DNA of 64,000 nucleotides, from the NCBI GenBank assembly GCA_035651455.1, contig DASRFR010000047.1, positions 62,001 through 126,000 of the forward strand, in the 5' to 3' direction. This DNA is from DASRFR01 sp035651455 (GTDB taxonomy: Bacteria > Acidobacteriota > Terriglobia > Terriglobales > Acidobacteriaceae). The notes beneath the pieces were generated by a model. The model was given only the letters and a program-made list of their open reading frames with translations. It was not told the DNA's origin and ran no database searches. Both the position numbers and the translations under genes were made by a program. This document shows, piece after piece, positions 17,912-26,754 of this stretch; the stretch's first letter is position 1, and every line of letters starts with the position of its first letter.

Positions 17912-18553
17912 TCATGGCAGCGCACGATCCAGAGCCATGTCGTACAGCATGGTCTTCTGCTCATACGCCTGCATCAGGTATTGCTTGGCATCGTCGTCGT
18001 TCGGATTTTGCTGCAGCGATTTTTGCGCGTCGCTGATGTAGTTGTTGACCTTGCGAAGATTATCGCTGTAAGCGGCGGTCATGGCCGGCGAGCGTTTCTG
18101 GACTGCCTCCAGCAATGCGCTATCGTCGGCATCGGCGGACGGCTCAGGGGTGCTGAACGCGCTCGGAGTGTCCGAAACAGGCCGGCGGGTCGCAACTGTG
18201 GACTGAGGTTTGGGGCGAAGCAGGAACGCAACGCTCAGCAAGAGTGCCGCGGCGACGGGCACGAACCAGATTGCCGGACTCCAGCGCCGGGTCGGTGTGC
18301 GCAAAAGGAAGGGCCGTTCCGTACCTGGATCATGGATCAGCCCTTCTCTTCGAAGCTGCGTTTCGATGAACTGCCAGACATGCGGCGCGGGTTCTTCGGA
18401 AGCGCGCAACGTGCGGCCTTGTTCGGCGATGGCCCGCAAGTCGGACACCAGCTCCGCGCATTCGCTGCACGATTGCAGGTGTGCCTGTAGTTCGGCTTCC
18501 CGCTCCCCCTCGATCAGTTCCGGCAATACTTGCTGAAGTTCAGCACAGGTCAT
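17912..18553 (-). CDS. zinc-finger anti-sigma factor, membrane anchored
   Basis: The start MTCAELQQ follows a clear GAGAGGAAG ribosome-binding site. An upstream ATG that overlaps the sigma-factor stop (18593-18595) is less convincing. Residues 10-35 contain the ZAS motif H-x3-C-x2-C (HLQSCSECAELV), which binds zinc and the sigma factor. A single membrane helix (SPAIWFVPVAAALLLSVAFLL) at about residue 90 leaves the C-terminus in the periplasm, ending in a helical segment with TPR-like spacing. It should hold the preceding ECF sigma factor inactive until an envelope signal releases it. Confidence 0.88.
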   Translation of the reverse strand: MTCAELQQVLPELIEGEREAELQAHLQSCSECAELVSDLRAIAEQGRTLRASEEPAPHVWQFIETQLRREGLIHDPGTERPFLLRTPTRRWSPAIWFVPVAAALLLSVAFLLRPKPQSTVATRRPVSDTPSAFSTPEPSADADDSALLEAVQKRSPAMTAAYSDNLRKVNNYISDAQKSLQQNPNDDDAKQYLMQAYEQKTMLYDMALDRALP

Positions 18554-18591
18554 ACTTCCTCTCTCCCCGATACCCCCGCCACTGTGCTCAG

Positions 18592-19194
18592 TCACGGCTT
18601 CCCGGCCTTTTCGGCTCTCTTGAATTTCAGAAAATCCCGCAGTTTCAGCCGTGCCTTATGCAACTGCGATTTGCTATTGCCGATGGAACAACCTACGATC
18701 TCGGCAATCTCATTATGTTCGTAGCCTTCTACGTCGTGCAAAACAAAAATCGTGCGATATCCCGGTGGCAACTTCTCGATGGCCCGCTGTAATTGCAGGC
18801 GGTCCACCGAGCCGGCCAACTTCACGTCGGTCGTGCCTAATTCTTTTTTCGGCGTCTCTTCGTCGCTCTCGATCGTATCTTCAAGGGGTACGACCGGCAG
18901 ACCCTTCTTGCGCAACTGCATCAGCACGACATTGACAGCCATGCGGTGCAGCCAGGTAGAAAACGCTGACTCGCCGCGAAACGTGGCAATCTTTCGAAAC
19001 AGCTGCAGGAACGCTTCCTGCGTCAGGTCCTCGGCTTCGGCGGCATTCGAAGTCATTCGCAGACATAACGAATACACGCGTCTCTTATGCAGGCTGTACA
19101 GGTACTCGAACGCCTCAGCGTCGCCCTGTTTAGCCCTTTCGATCGCCTCGGCCTCGGAAAGCCCGGCTGCCTGTCGTTGTTTTCGGTCGGTCAA
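18592..19194 (-). CDS. RNA polymerase ECF sigma factor (RpoE/SigW-like)
   Basis: A 200-aa group-4 sigma factor with both DNA-binding regions. Region 2 runs from AFEYLYSLHKRRVYSLCLRMTSNAAEAEDLTQEAFLQLFRKIATFRGESAFSTWLHRMAVNV. Region 4 runs from LQRAIEKLPPGYRTIFVLHDVEGYEHNEIAEIVGCSIGNSKSQLHKARLKL. The start is a TTG (TTG ACC GAC CGA); no better upstream start was found. The stop overlaps a possible ATG of the anti-sigma gene, so the two are co-transcribed. The leader contains a GCCGCA/TGCGGC hairpin at about 19207-19228. Confidence 0.93.
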   Translation of the reverse strand: MTDRKQRQAAGLSEAEAIERAKQGDAEAFEYLYSLHKRRVYSLCLRMTSNAAEAEDLTQEAFLQLFRKIATFRGESAFSTWLHRMAVNVVLMQLRKKGLPVVPLEDTIESDEETPKKELGTTDVKLAGSVDRLQLQRAIEKLPPGYRTIFVLHDVEGYEHNEIAEIVGCSIGNSKSQLHKARLKLRDFLKFKRAEKAGKP

Positions 19195-19358
19195 ATCGAG
19201 TAATTTTCCGGCCGCACTTGGTCAGATGCGGCTTAAATATCTTTTTGTTGTATTGCTTGCAGGCCAACTCACCTTCTGGGACCGTATCAGCCACGGGAGG
19301 CCAGAATACCAGAACATGTTGCGTTCGTTGGAGTTGCTGGCGTTTTGCGGTAAGGGGC

Positions 19359-19374
19359 TGTGACCGGGATCACA
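19359..19374. promoter_or_regulatory. CRP-like palindrome TGTGA-N6-TCACA
   Basis: TGTGACCGGGATCACA is a perfect palindrome at the arms and matches the CRP/FNR-superfamily core TGTGA-N6-TCACA exactly. It lies about 165 bases upstream of the ECF sigma gene and just downstream of the MFS gene end, so if functional it most likely acts on the sigma operon. Which regulator binds is unknown; no CRP gene is in the window. Confidence 0.4.
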
Positions 19375-19429
19375 CAGAACTGAGACACCAAGCGCCTGCC
19401 CTTTCGATGAAATCGACAGAATAAAAGAC

Positions 19430-20749
19430 TCATGCCGGGCTGGTTGCGGTGGTGATGGTCTCCAATCCATGCCCGTGGGGGCCGAGCTCTCTTTGCCGCA
19501 GAAGGAATGCGAACAGGACGCCAAGGAACCCGAGGATCGAGAAGATCCACATCCCAAGGTGGTATCCGCCGGGATTTTCGGCGCTGGCATGGCCATAGTC
19601 GTTAGCCCAGCCCACCAAGAGGTTTAGTCCGGCGAGCCCAATGTTCTGGATCATGGTCATGAGCCCGTAGGCGGTGCCAAGCTTGGACTGGTCCACAATG
19701 TAAGCCACCGAAGGCCACATCACCGCGGGAATCAGTGAAAAGGCCACCCCCATCATCGCCATGGGAACGTAGAGGGTGACGTTGCTGTAGGCCATCATTA
19801 AATAGACAGGAATCAGCAAGGTCGATCCCAACATCATCAGCAGCGCCCGTTTGCCTAGCTTATCGACAAACATGCCGAACACGGGCGTGCCGAACATGGT
19901 GAATGCCGTGAGAATGCTTACCAGGAAGCCGCCCAGTTCGCGGCTGGTGTGGTGAGCCTCCATGAAGAACTTGATAGCAAAGGTTTCAAAGGGAAAGATA
20001 GCGGAGTAAAAGACGATGCACAAGGCGACGATGTACCAGTAAGACAAGCCGAACTTGTAAATGTCACGGAAGACAACCTTGTCGGTCGAGCCCGCCTGTC
20101 CGATCTGATAGCGTTTTTCAGCGTAAATTTCGAGCAGCCAATAGATGATCGCCCCAATGATGCACAGGGTCGAGAAGCCCACAGCGATCAACAACGGAGA
20201 GCGCCAGTTTGTATAAGCGCCTTTGGCCCAGGTGGGAGAATTCTGCGCCAGCCACGTCCCGAGGCGCGAGATCATCAGGTTGATGCCGAAAGCAAAGCTC
20301 AATTCTTTGCCGCGGAACCATTTCGCGGTGGCGGTGGTGACCGCGACAATCAGCGATTCAGCTCCCAGCCCGAATATCAGGCGCCCGCTTGCCATCACCG
20401 GCAATTTGCCGGCCATGACGGTTACGCCGGCGCCGATAAAGCAAAGCGTGCCGAAGATGAAGATGGCTTTGCGTGTGCCGATGCGGTCGACGATGTATCC
20501 GCCGATCAGGACCATGAAGACGTTAGGAATGCTGTAAATTGCCTGCAAGAGGCCGATATTGGAATCGGAGAAACCGAGTTGGCGTGCAAGCAGATCGGCA
20601 ATTGGCGCGATGCAGTCGTAGACGTAATAATTTCCGAACATCGTCAGGCTGACGAAGATCAGAACCATCCAGCGATAAAAGCGCGACGGTTGCGGGCGTG
20701 CGCTTGCAGGCGTGGAAGGCAGCGACGCGGCTTGAGCAGGTTCGGTCAT
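19430..20749 (-). CDS. MFS transporter, MFSD1-like
   Basis: A 439-aa major facilitator with about 12 hydrophobic helices. The loop 2-3 signature is recognisable (GGYIVDRIGTRKAIFIFGTL) and so is the loop 8-9 counterpart (GMFVDKLGKRALLMMLGSTLL). The first helix MVLIFVSLTMFGNYYVYDCIAPIADLL and the following SDSNIGLLQAIYSIPNVFM resemble the eukaryotic MFSD1 and bacterial relatives that may move peptides or organic anions. Substrate is not inferable. It stands alone with gaps of about 235 bases on both sides, so it is probably monocistronic. Confidence 0.85.
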   Translation of the reverse strand: MTEPAQAASLPSTPASARPQPSRFYRWMVLIFVSLTMFGNYYVYDCIAPIADLLARQLGFSDSNIGLLQAIYSIPNVFMVLIGGYIVDRIGTRKAIFIFGTLCFIGAGVTVMAGKLPVMASGRLIFGLGAESLIVAVTTATAKWFRGKELSFAFGINLMISRLGTWLAQNSPTWAKGAYTNWRSPLLIAVGFSTLCIIGAIIYWLLEIYAEKRYQIGQAGSTDKVVFRDIYKFGLSYWYIVALCIVFYSAIFPFETFAIKFFMEAHHTSRELGGFLVSILTAFTMFGTPVFGMFVDKLGKRALLMMLGSTLLIPVYLMMAYSNVTLYVPMAMMGVAFSLIPAVMWPSVAYIVDQSKLGTAYGLMTMIQNIGLAGLNLLVGWANDYGHASAENPGGYHLGMWIFSILGFLGVLFAFLLRQRELGPHGHGLETITTATSPA

Positions 20750-20879
20750 GGAATGGGTCGAGTGAAGCCAGAACGATAGCAGATGGCGCGTCCGGTTGGC
20801 AGTGATTTCGTGCGGCGCTTATCTTCGACGTGACACGAACGGTAAGGGCGGCCCTGCTGTTGGTTCGGGTTCGGCTGCA

Positions 20880-20914
20880 AACAAAAGGCACGACCGAAGC
20901 CGTGCCTTTTTCTT
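20880..20914 (-). terminator. bidirectional intrinsic terminator
   Basis: Read on the minus strand, GGCACGGC and GTCGTGCC form an 8-bp stem closed by the stable UUCG tetraloop, followed by TTTTGTTT. It sits 70 bases past the stop of the small secreted-protein gene. On the plus strand the same stem is followed by TTTTTCTTT, so it can terminate both ways. Confidence 0.8.
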
Positions 20915-20984
20915 TAATACCGATGCGCAATCAAGCTGGTCGGACCCGCAGTGGCACTTGCCAAGGAAGGTCGGATGCCCGGGA

Positions 20985-21536
20985 CTAGATCTTCTCCGTC
21001 TTGCCCCTGAATTTGACTGTGCCGTTTTGCTGGTTCAGTTGGTCGACATCCTGATTGGTGAAGGTGCGCTTGGCGGGCCGTCGATTCGCCGCCGCCATCT
21101 TTACCTGTTCCGCTGTACCCGGTCCGGCAAGGAATTGCGCAGATCCGGTGTAGAGATGACGCCGTCCGTGCATGCGCTCCGCAGGCGCTGCCTCTTCGGG
21201 TGGCCCTGGCAGCTGGGCCGGCACTAGAGCTTGTCCCGGCATATTGGTAGACCACACGGGAACCGTGTAGGCGTTGTTCACCGCGGGCGTTGTCAAGGTA
21301 AGCGTGGCGTCAGTTGCGCCGGCCACGAGTCCAGCGGTCGCGTTGCTGGCACCGACCGCGAGCGCGGAACTTGCCTGCAGAGAAACCGACGGAGTGGAAA
21401 TCAGCGGCACAAACTGTGTGGGCGGATAATAGCCTCCCCAGCCCACGTTGCTGGACCATCCAGAAATGACCGTAGCCTGCCCGAAAGCCAGACTGGCACA
21501 GAGCAGCACAGCACAAACAGCAAGAACCTGGCGCAT
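20985..21536 (-). CDS. small secreted protein, unknown function
   Basis: 183 aa with a clear signal peptide (MRQVLAVCAVLLCASLAFGQA). The mature protein is rich in Ala, Ser, Thr, Val and Pro without cysteines. An N-terminal region contains WSSNVGWGGYYPPTQFVPLISTPSVSLQASS, then a low-complexity stretch (SNATAGLVAGATDATLTLTTPAVNN). The C-terminal part is more charged and ends with TNQDVDQLNQQNGTVKFRGKTEKI. I do not recognise a family. A strong terminator follows it, so it is probably transcribed alone. Confidence 0.6.
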   Translation of the reverse strand: MRQVLAVCAVLLCASLAFGQATVISGWSSNVGWGGYYPPTQFVPLISTPSVSLQASSALAVGASNATAGLVAGATDATLTLTTPAVNNAYTVPVWSTNMPGQALVPAQLPGPPEEAAPAERMHGRRHLYTGSAQFLAGPGTAEQVKMAAANRRPAKRTFTNQDVDQLNQQNGTVKFRGKTEKI

Positions 21537-21754
21537 GCATCGCCTCCTGGGGACTTACACTTTCTGCGCGTAGGATACTCCGAAACGGAATGGCGGGAAC
21601 GTCTATTTTCGTCAAAAGCCGCGCGGGGCAAAGGTTTTGCGCGTTCGCGGCCACCAAATGTGATCGCTGCTTCAGTTAAGTCGCAAGTTCGTGCACATGA
21701 GAAGCTGACGCGGCCGGCCATTTGGCAGGATAAAGATGGAGACGGTTACCGATG

Positions 21755-22780
21755 TCAGCTTCCGACGTAGCGCGCATACAAGCTGCGCGCAACAGCAGTG
21801 TCGGTGGTCCCCTTGATGATGGCGCGCCCATCGGGAAACAGCGTCATTTCATATGGCTGATGCCAGAACTTCAGAACAAAGTCGTTGTGGCGGACGGTGC
21901 CGTGAGGTTTCAGGCGCACGCTCATTTCGGCGAAGTCTACCGGCCGGTTCCGTTCGTGAATCTGCACCGAGTTTCGTCCGCATAACGTAATATGCGGGCG
22001 CGCTTCTCCGGCGAGGTGAATGAAATTGTGTTCGCCGCAGGCGCGGCAATTCCTACGCGGCGCAGCTGCGGAGACTTCCGCCCGTTCGTTTCGCCAGAGA
22101 TCAAACGAGAGCAAGGTTCGACGTAGTTGGTCCTCAGCGCCGACCAGCATCTTCAACGCCTCGGTGGCAGCGACAGACGCCACGGCGTGAACCGCGCCGT
22201 TCACAATGCCCGCGGTTTCGCAGGTCTCGAATGTGCCGCTGGGCGGGTCAGGGAAGACGCACGCGAGACACGCGGTCCGGTGGGGCAGCACGTTCAACGT
22301 GACTCCGTAGCCTGCGACAGCGGCGACATAGACCCAGGGGACCTGATTTTTAACCGCGTAATCGTTGATCAGGTAACGAGTCTCGAAATTGTCGGTGCCG
22401 TCGAGAACGATGTGCATGCCTTCGAGCAGTTCTGCGATGTTGGAGGAAGTGAGGTCGGCCACATGCGGTTCGACGACAATCTGCGAATTGAATGCGGCGA
22501 TCCTACGGGCGGCTGCCAACGCCTTGGGCATAGACTCGGCAGCGTCGCTTTCATCGAAGAGAGCCTGGCGCTGCAGATTGCTGGCCTCGACGAAATCACG
22601 ATCAATGATGCGGAGCGTGCCCACGCCGGATCGAGCCAGGAGCGAGGCGATCGCCGAGCCGGTTGCGCCACATCCGGCCAGCCCGACACGCGCCCCGTGC
22701 AACTTACGTTGGCCTTCCTCTCCGATACCCGGAAAGAGCACCTGCCGCGAATATCTTTCCAGCAGTTCCAAAGACATCAT
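21755..22780 (-). CDS. ThiF/MoeB-family E1-like adenylyltransferase
   Basis: Such enzymes adenylate the C-terminal Gly of a ThiS/MoaD-type sulfur carrier. Features: RYSRQVLFPGIGEEGQRKL at the N-terminus, the nucleotide loop GLAGCGATGSAIASLLARSGVG, the R..DFVEASNLQRQ region, VLDGTDNFETRYLIND, and a CxxC zinc site pair (CLACVFPDPP and CRACGEHNF). About 75 C-terminal residues after that (LCGRNSVQI through FPDGRAIIKGT) form a domain common in stand-alone ThiF/MoeB proteins. I took the ATG at 22778-22780; AGGA lies just upstream, and a second ATG follows immediately. No thiS, moaD or thiG is next to it, so the partner pathway is unknown. Divergent from the Omp85 operon. Confidence 0.85.
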   Translation of the reverse strand: MMSLELLERYSRQVLFPGIGEEGQRKLHGARVGLAGCGATGSAIASLLARSGVGTLRIIDRDFVEASNLQRQALFDESDAAESMPKALAAARRIAAFNSQIVVEPHVADLTSSNIAELLEGMHIVLDGTDNFETRYLINDYAVKNQVPWVYVAAVAGYGVTLNVLPHRTACLACVFPDPPSGTFETCETAGIVNGAVHAVASVAATEALKMLVGAEDQLRRTLLSFDLWRNERAEVSAAAPRRNCRACGEHNFIHLAGEARPHITLCGRNSVQIHERNRPVDFAEMSVRLKPHGTVRHNDFVLKFWHQPYEMTLFPDGRAIIKGTTDTAVARSLYARYVGS

Positions 22781-22987
22781 TAATCCTAGGGCGCCAGACC
22801 AAGTATTATAGGGCGGGACCTGACTGCTCCCCGATAGAGATCGGACTGGCCAACTACGGGGCCGGTAGGTGCGCAAAGGTTCGAAGCGGACCCTACCGCT
22901 TGGGTCAGCGCCGATTCCCAATACAACAGTGACTCTCAGGGCCTCATCGAATCCAGTAAGCCACAAGAACTCAGCCGAGGAGTCTTT

Positions 22988-25900
22988 TTGCGGGTAACAG
23001 GGGGGATGGTTGCCATTCTGGCGCTGACGTGTGCGACCTTGAGTCGCGCAGCAGCTCACTCCGCCGCGTTGTTCCCTTCGCAGTCGACGCGGGATGGTCC
23101 GCGACAAGAGATCGATCAATCGGTCGCACCCGTGCTCGGGAGTATTGCCGGATACGAAGGCCTCATCATCCATTCCGTCGAGCTTAAGGGGGCGGTCAAT
23201 CAGGCACAGAACCATCTGCAAGATGCTATCCCACTTCACGCCGGTCAGCCGCTGGAAAGGGATGCGCTGCGTCAGAGTATCCAGGCGCTATACGCGACCG
23301 GCCGCTTTGCCGATATCCAGGTGGAAGCCGACCGCGAAGGGCACAACCAGGTCGACCTGACCTTCATAGTTTCTCCGAACTACTTTGTCGGCGACATGCG
23401 CGCCGAGGGAATGCCGTACCGTCCCAGCGCTAACCAGATTGTGGATGCGGCCAAACTGCAATTGGGCGAGCTGTACACGCAGGACAAGATGGACCGTGGC
23501 TTGTCCAACATCCAACGCTTGCTGCAACAGGAAGGGTACTACCAGGCGGTTGTGACCGCGGAGCAGAAACTGCACGAGGAAACGCAGCAAGTCGATATCG
23601 TACTGCACGTCACGCCGGGACCGCACGCCCACGTTGGCCAGGTGTTCGTCACTGGAGATGCCGGCTATTCCCAGGGACAGATACAAGACATAGCCAAGCT
23701 GCACCCGGACGATCCGATTTCCAGCGATCGCGTGTCGCGGGCGTTGCAGCGCGTGCGCAAGCGGTATCAGAAGCAGAACAGGCTGGTGGCACAGGTAGCG
23801 CTCGCGGAGCGCAAATATCGTCCCGACCGGAACCTGGTCGACTACACGTTTCAGATTAATCGTGGACCGCTTGTCGATCTTGCGGCAGACGGCTTCAAGA
23901 TCAGGCAAGGTGTTTTGAAAAAGAACGTGCCCATCTATGAAGAAGGCGCGCTCGACGACGATTTGCTGAATGAGGGACGCAGAAACCTGCTGGACTACCT
24001 GCAAAATCGCGGCTACTTCGACGCGAAAATCGGAATCAAGAAGCAGTCGCAATCCGCGCAAAAGCTGGACGTGGTCTACGTCATCGATCCGGGTCCGCGC
24101 CACAAGCTGCTCAAGCTCGAAATCAAGGGCAACCATTACTTCGACGAGCAGATGCTGCGGTCGCACATGCAAGTGCAGGCTGCGGGAAGGTTCTTTTCCC
24201 ACGGCCGCTTCAGCCAGAAGATGCTTGCCCAGGACATGCGCACGCTGCAGGATTTATATCGCGCCAACGGTTTTCGCGAGACCAAAATCAGCAGCACCCT
24301 GGATGACAACTACCTGGGGGTCAAAGCGCAAATCGCCGTTATCCTGGATGTTGACGAAGGGCCCCAGACCCTCGTGGCGGAGATGCAGATATCGGGAAAC
24401 AAAACCATACCTGCCGACCAGCTGCCGGTTCTCAGTACGGCGGTGGGTCAGCCTTTTTCCGAAAGCAACATCGCCAGCGACCGTGACTCGATCCTGAACT
24501 ACTACTTCAACCACGGGTTCCCCAATGCCAGCTTTGAAGCCGCTTTCGAAGCACTTCCGGATCAACCGAACCGCATGAATGTGAGCTTCACCGTCAAGGA
24601 GGGCGAGCAGTTCTTCGTCAATCAGGTATTGCTTTCAGGCCTGAATTACACCCGGCCTTACGTCGTAAAACGGGAGCTCAGAGTTGAGCCTGAAACTCCT
24701 CTCAGCCAACAGGACATGCTGGATACACAGCGGCACCTTTACGACCTGGGCATTTTCAACCAGGTGAACACGGCGGTGCAGAATCCGGAGGGCACCGAGC
24801 CGAACAAGAATGTGCTCGTCGATACCCAGGAAGCCAAGCGCTACACCTTCGATTATGGATTCGGATTGGAGTTCCAGACTGGACAACCGAGCGTCGGAAC
24901 CAATCAGCCACAAGGTGAAACCGGAGTAAGCCCGCGTATATCGTTGGGCGTTAATCGCATCAACTTTCGCGGTCGCGATCAGACTATCAGCCTGAAAGGT
25001 AATCTCGGGCGACTGCAGCAGCGCGGCCTGATCAGTTTCGACGCGCCAAAATGGTTAAGGCCCAGCCTTCGTTTGTCTTTGACTGCTTTCTATGACGACA
25101 CGGTTGACGTGACGACGTTCACGTCGCAGCGGCTGGAGGGGTCGGCACAAATCGAAGAGAGCTTCAGTCGTGTGAACACGCTGATTTACCGTTACACGTT
25201 CCGGCGCGTGAAGGCGACCAACGTGGTGGTGGCTTCTGACCAGATTCCTTTGTTGTCTCAACCCGTACGCGTAGGCATTCCCGGTTTCACCTACATTCGT
25301 GACAAGCGCGACAATCCGTTGGACGCTACGAAAGGGAATTACACCACGGCGGACGCAGGTCTGGCGGGAAGCTTCTTTGGCTCAGAAGCCGATTTCGGAC
25401 GGCTGCTGGTGCAAAATGCCACCTACCAGCCTTTCGGCAAAAATCGGCCGTCAGAAAAAAAATATGTTTTCGCGCGCTCAACCACCATCGGCATCGAAAA
25501 TCCCTTCAGCAACACGCTCATCCTGAATCCCGGCGAGTCAGTTCCCCAGGGTAAGAGTTTGATTCCTTTGCCGGAGCGGTTTTTCTCCGGCGGCGGCAAC
25601 TCACATCGCGGATTTGCCCTGAACCAGGCGGGGCCACGGGATCCTTCCACCGGCTTCCCACTAGGAGGCAGCGCGCTCTTCCTGAACAGCCTGGAATTGC
25701 GCATGCCCCCACTAAACCTTCCTTATGTGCAGGACAACGTGAGCCTGGCGATTTTTCACGATGCCGGCAACGTGTTCACGGCCGCGCACAACATGGCGCA
25801 CAGCTTCTTGAACTGGCGGCAGCCCAATCAGAGCCTTTGCCAGCAGCAAAGCACCGCCGACCAGTGCAGCTACAACTACATCTCACAGGCGGTGGGGATT

Positions 25901-26065
25901 GGGGTTCGCTATCGCACGCCCATTGGGCCGGTACGTTTCGATTTCGGATACAATCTGAACCCGCCGGCGTTTCCCAGTTTCCAAACCATCGACAACAAGC
26001 AGGTCTTCATTCCCCAGCGGCTAACACACTTCAACGTTTTCTTTAGCCTCGGGCAGACATTCTGA
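22988..26065 (+). CDS. Omp85-family outer membrane protein with seven POTRA domains (TamA/BamA-like)
   Basis: Inserts or translocates proteins at the outer membrane. It starts with TTG after an AGGAG site five bases upstream; the signal peptide is MRVTGGMVAILALTCATLSRAAAHS. About residues 50-610 hold seven repeats ending in the typical V-x-V-x-P-G-P/E-G pattern (FIVSPN, LHVTPGP, FQINRGP, YVIDPGP, ILDVDEGP, FTVKEGE, LVDTQEAK). The C-terminal 410 residues are a beta-barrel with ISLGVNRINFRGRDQTISLKG, the FFSGGGNSHRGFALNQAGPRD (VRGF-like) motif and a final phenylalanine. At 1025 aa it is far larger than E. coli BamA or TamA. The tight linkage to SurA-like and TamB genes favours a TamA role. Confidence 0.88.
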   Translation: MRVTGGMVAILALTCATLSRAAAHSAALFPSQSTRDGPRQEIDQSVAPVLGSIAGYEGLIIHSVELKGAVNQAQNHLQDAIPLHAGQPLERDALRQSIQALYATGRFADIQVEADREGHNQVDLTFIVSPNYFVGDMRAEGMPYRPSANQIVDAAKLQLGELYTQDKMDRGLSNIQRLLQQEGYYQAVVTAEQKLHEETQQVDIVLHVTPGPHAHVGQVFVTGDAGYSQGQIQDIAKLHPDDPISSDRVSRALQRVRKRYQKQNRLVAQVALAERKYRPDRNLVDYTFQINRGPLVDLAADGFKIRQGVLKKNVPIYEEGALDDDLLNEGRRNLLDYLQNRGYFDAKIGIKKQSQSAQKLDVVYVIDPGPRHKLLKLEIKGNHYFDEQMLRSHMQVQAAGRFFSHGRFSQKMLAQDMRTLQDLYRANGFRETKISSTLDDNYLGVKAQIAVILDVDEGPQTLVAEMQISGNKTIPADQLPVLSTAVGQPFSESNIASDRDSILNYYFNHGFPNASFEAAFEALPDQPNRMNVSFTVKEGEQFFVNQVLLSGLNYTRPYVVKRELRVEPETPLSQQDMLDTQRHLYDLGIFNQVNTAVQNPEGTEPNKNVLVDTQEAKRYTFDYGFGLEFQTGQPSVGTNQPQGETGVSPRISLGVNRINFRGRDQTISLKGNLGRLQQRGLISFDAPKWLRPSLRLSLTAFYDDTVDVTTFTSQRLEGSAQIEESFSRVNTLIYRYTFRRVKATNVVVASDQIPLLSQPVRVGIPGFTYIRDKRDNPLDATKGNYTTADAGLAGSFFGSEADFGRLLVQNATYQPFGKNRPSEKKYVFARSTTIGIENPFSNTLILNPGESVPQGKSLIPLPERFFSGGGNSHRGFALNQAGPRDPSTGFPLGGSALFLNSLELRMPPLNLPYVQDNVSLAIFHDAGNVFTAAHNMAHSFLNWRQPNQSLCQQQSTADQCSYNYISQAVGIGVRYRTPIGPVRFDFGYNLNPPAFPSFQTIDNKQVFIPQRLTHFNVFFSLGQTF

Positions 26066-26754
26066 TGATGCGCGCGCTCTTCACCCTTACCGTTCTCGTT
26101 GGCTGCCTGGTGGTCATGCCGGCGCAGGCGGGCGACATTATCGACCGCATTGTCGCCACGGTAAACAATCACCCGATTCTGCAAAGCGATTGGGAAGAGG
26201 CGATTTCATACGAATCGTTCATCGAGGGGCGTCCAATCGAGAAGCTTACCGCTGAGGACAGGAAAGCAGCTCTAGACCGGCTGATCGATCAGGAACTGCT
26301 GCGGGAACAGCTACAGGCGGCACCGGTGCCGCAAGCGAAACCGGGAGATGTGAAAGCCAAAATCGAAGAAGTGCGCAAGCTCTATCCCGGCGCCGATCAG
26401 GAAGCGGGCTGGCAGGCAACGCTCTCCCGCTACGGATTGAAACAGGCTGAACTGGAGAATCGCATTGCCAACGACCTGCAACTCGCGCGCTTCGTGGATG
26501 CGCGGCTGCGGCCCGGTATCGAAATCGATTCTCATAGTATCGAGGTGTATTACCGCGATACGCTGCTGCCAAAACTACGCAGTTCGGGCGAGAAGCAAAT
26601 TGCACTCGCCGACGTCAGCCCAAAGATCAAGGAAGTCCTCACCCAGAAGAAGTTGAATGATCTTTTGGCTGCGTGGTTGCAAAACCTGCGCTCCGAGAGC
26701 CAAATCCACGCTCTGACCGACCAGGCGCCCGCGACGGGAGGACAAGCGCGGTGA
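26065..26754 (+). CDS. SurA-like periplasmic chaperone lacking a rotamase domain
   Basis: Starts with ATG overlapping the Omp85 stop (TGATG), so translation is coupled. The signal peptide is MMRALFTLTVLVGCLVVMPAQAG. The body begins DIIDRIVATVNNHPILQSDWEE, the SurA N-domain signature, continues with helices (DRLIDQELLREQLQ, LENRIANDLQLARFVDARL) and ends LNDLLAAWLQNLRSESQIH. At 229 aa it keeps the chaperone helices but has no parvulin domain with its catalytic His/Cys. It should escort barrel proteins to the assembly machine encoded next to it. Confidence 0.85.
   Translation: MMRALFTLTVLVGCLVVMPAQAGDIIDRIVATVNNHPILQSDWEEAISYESFIEGRPIEKLTAEDRKAALDRLIDQELLREQLQAAPVPQAKPGDVKAKIEEVRKLYPGADQEAGWQATLSRYGLKQAELENRIANDLQLARFVDARLRPGIEIDSHSIEVYYRDTLLPKLRSSGEKQIALADVSPKIKEVLTQKKLNDLLAAWLQNLRSESQIHALTDQAPATGGQAR

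Noticed and set aside
18554..18595. Upstream ATG of the anti-sigma gene overlapping the sigma stop
   Set aside because: The later ATG has a much better ribosome-binding site and begins at the conserved ZAS region.
22781..23239. Longer version of the ThiF-like protein starting at 23239 on the minus strand
   Set aside because: The extra 150 residues have no family resemblance, overlap the divergent Omp85 gene, and a normal ThiF N-terminus with AGGA site lies at 22780.
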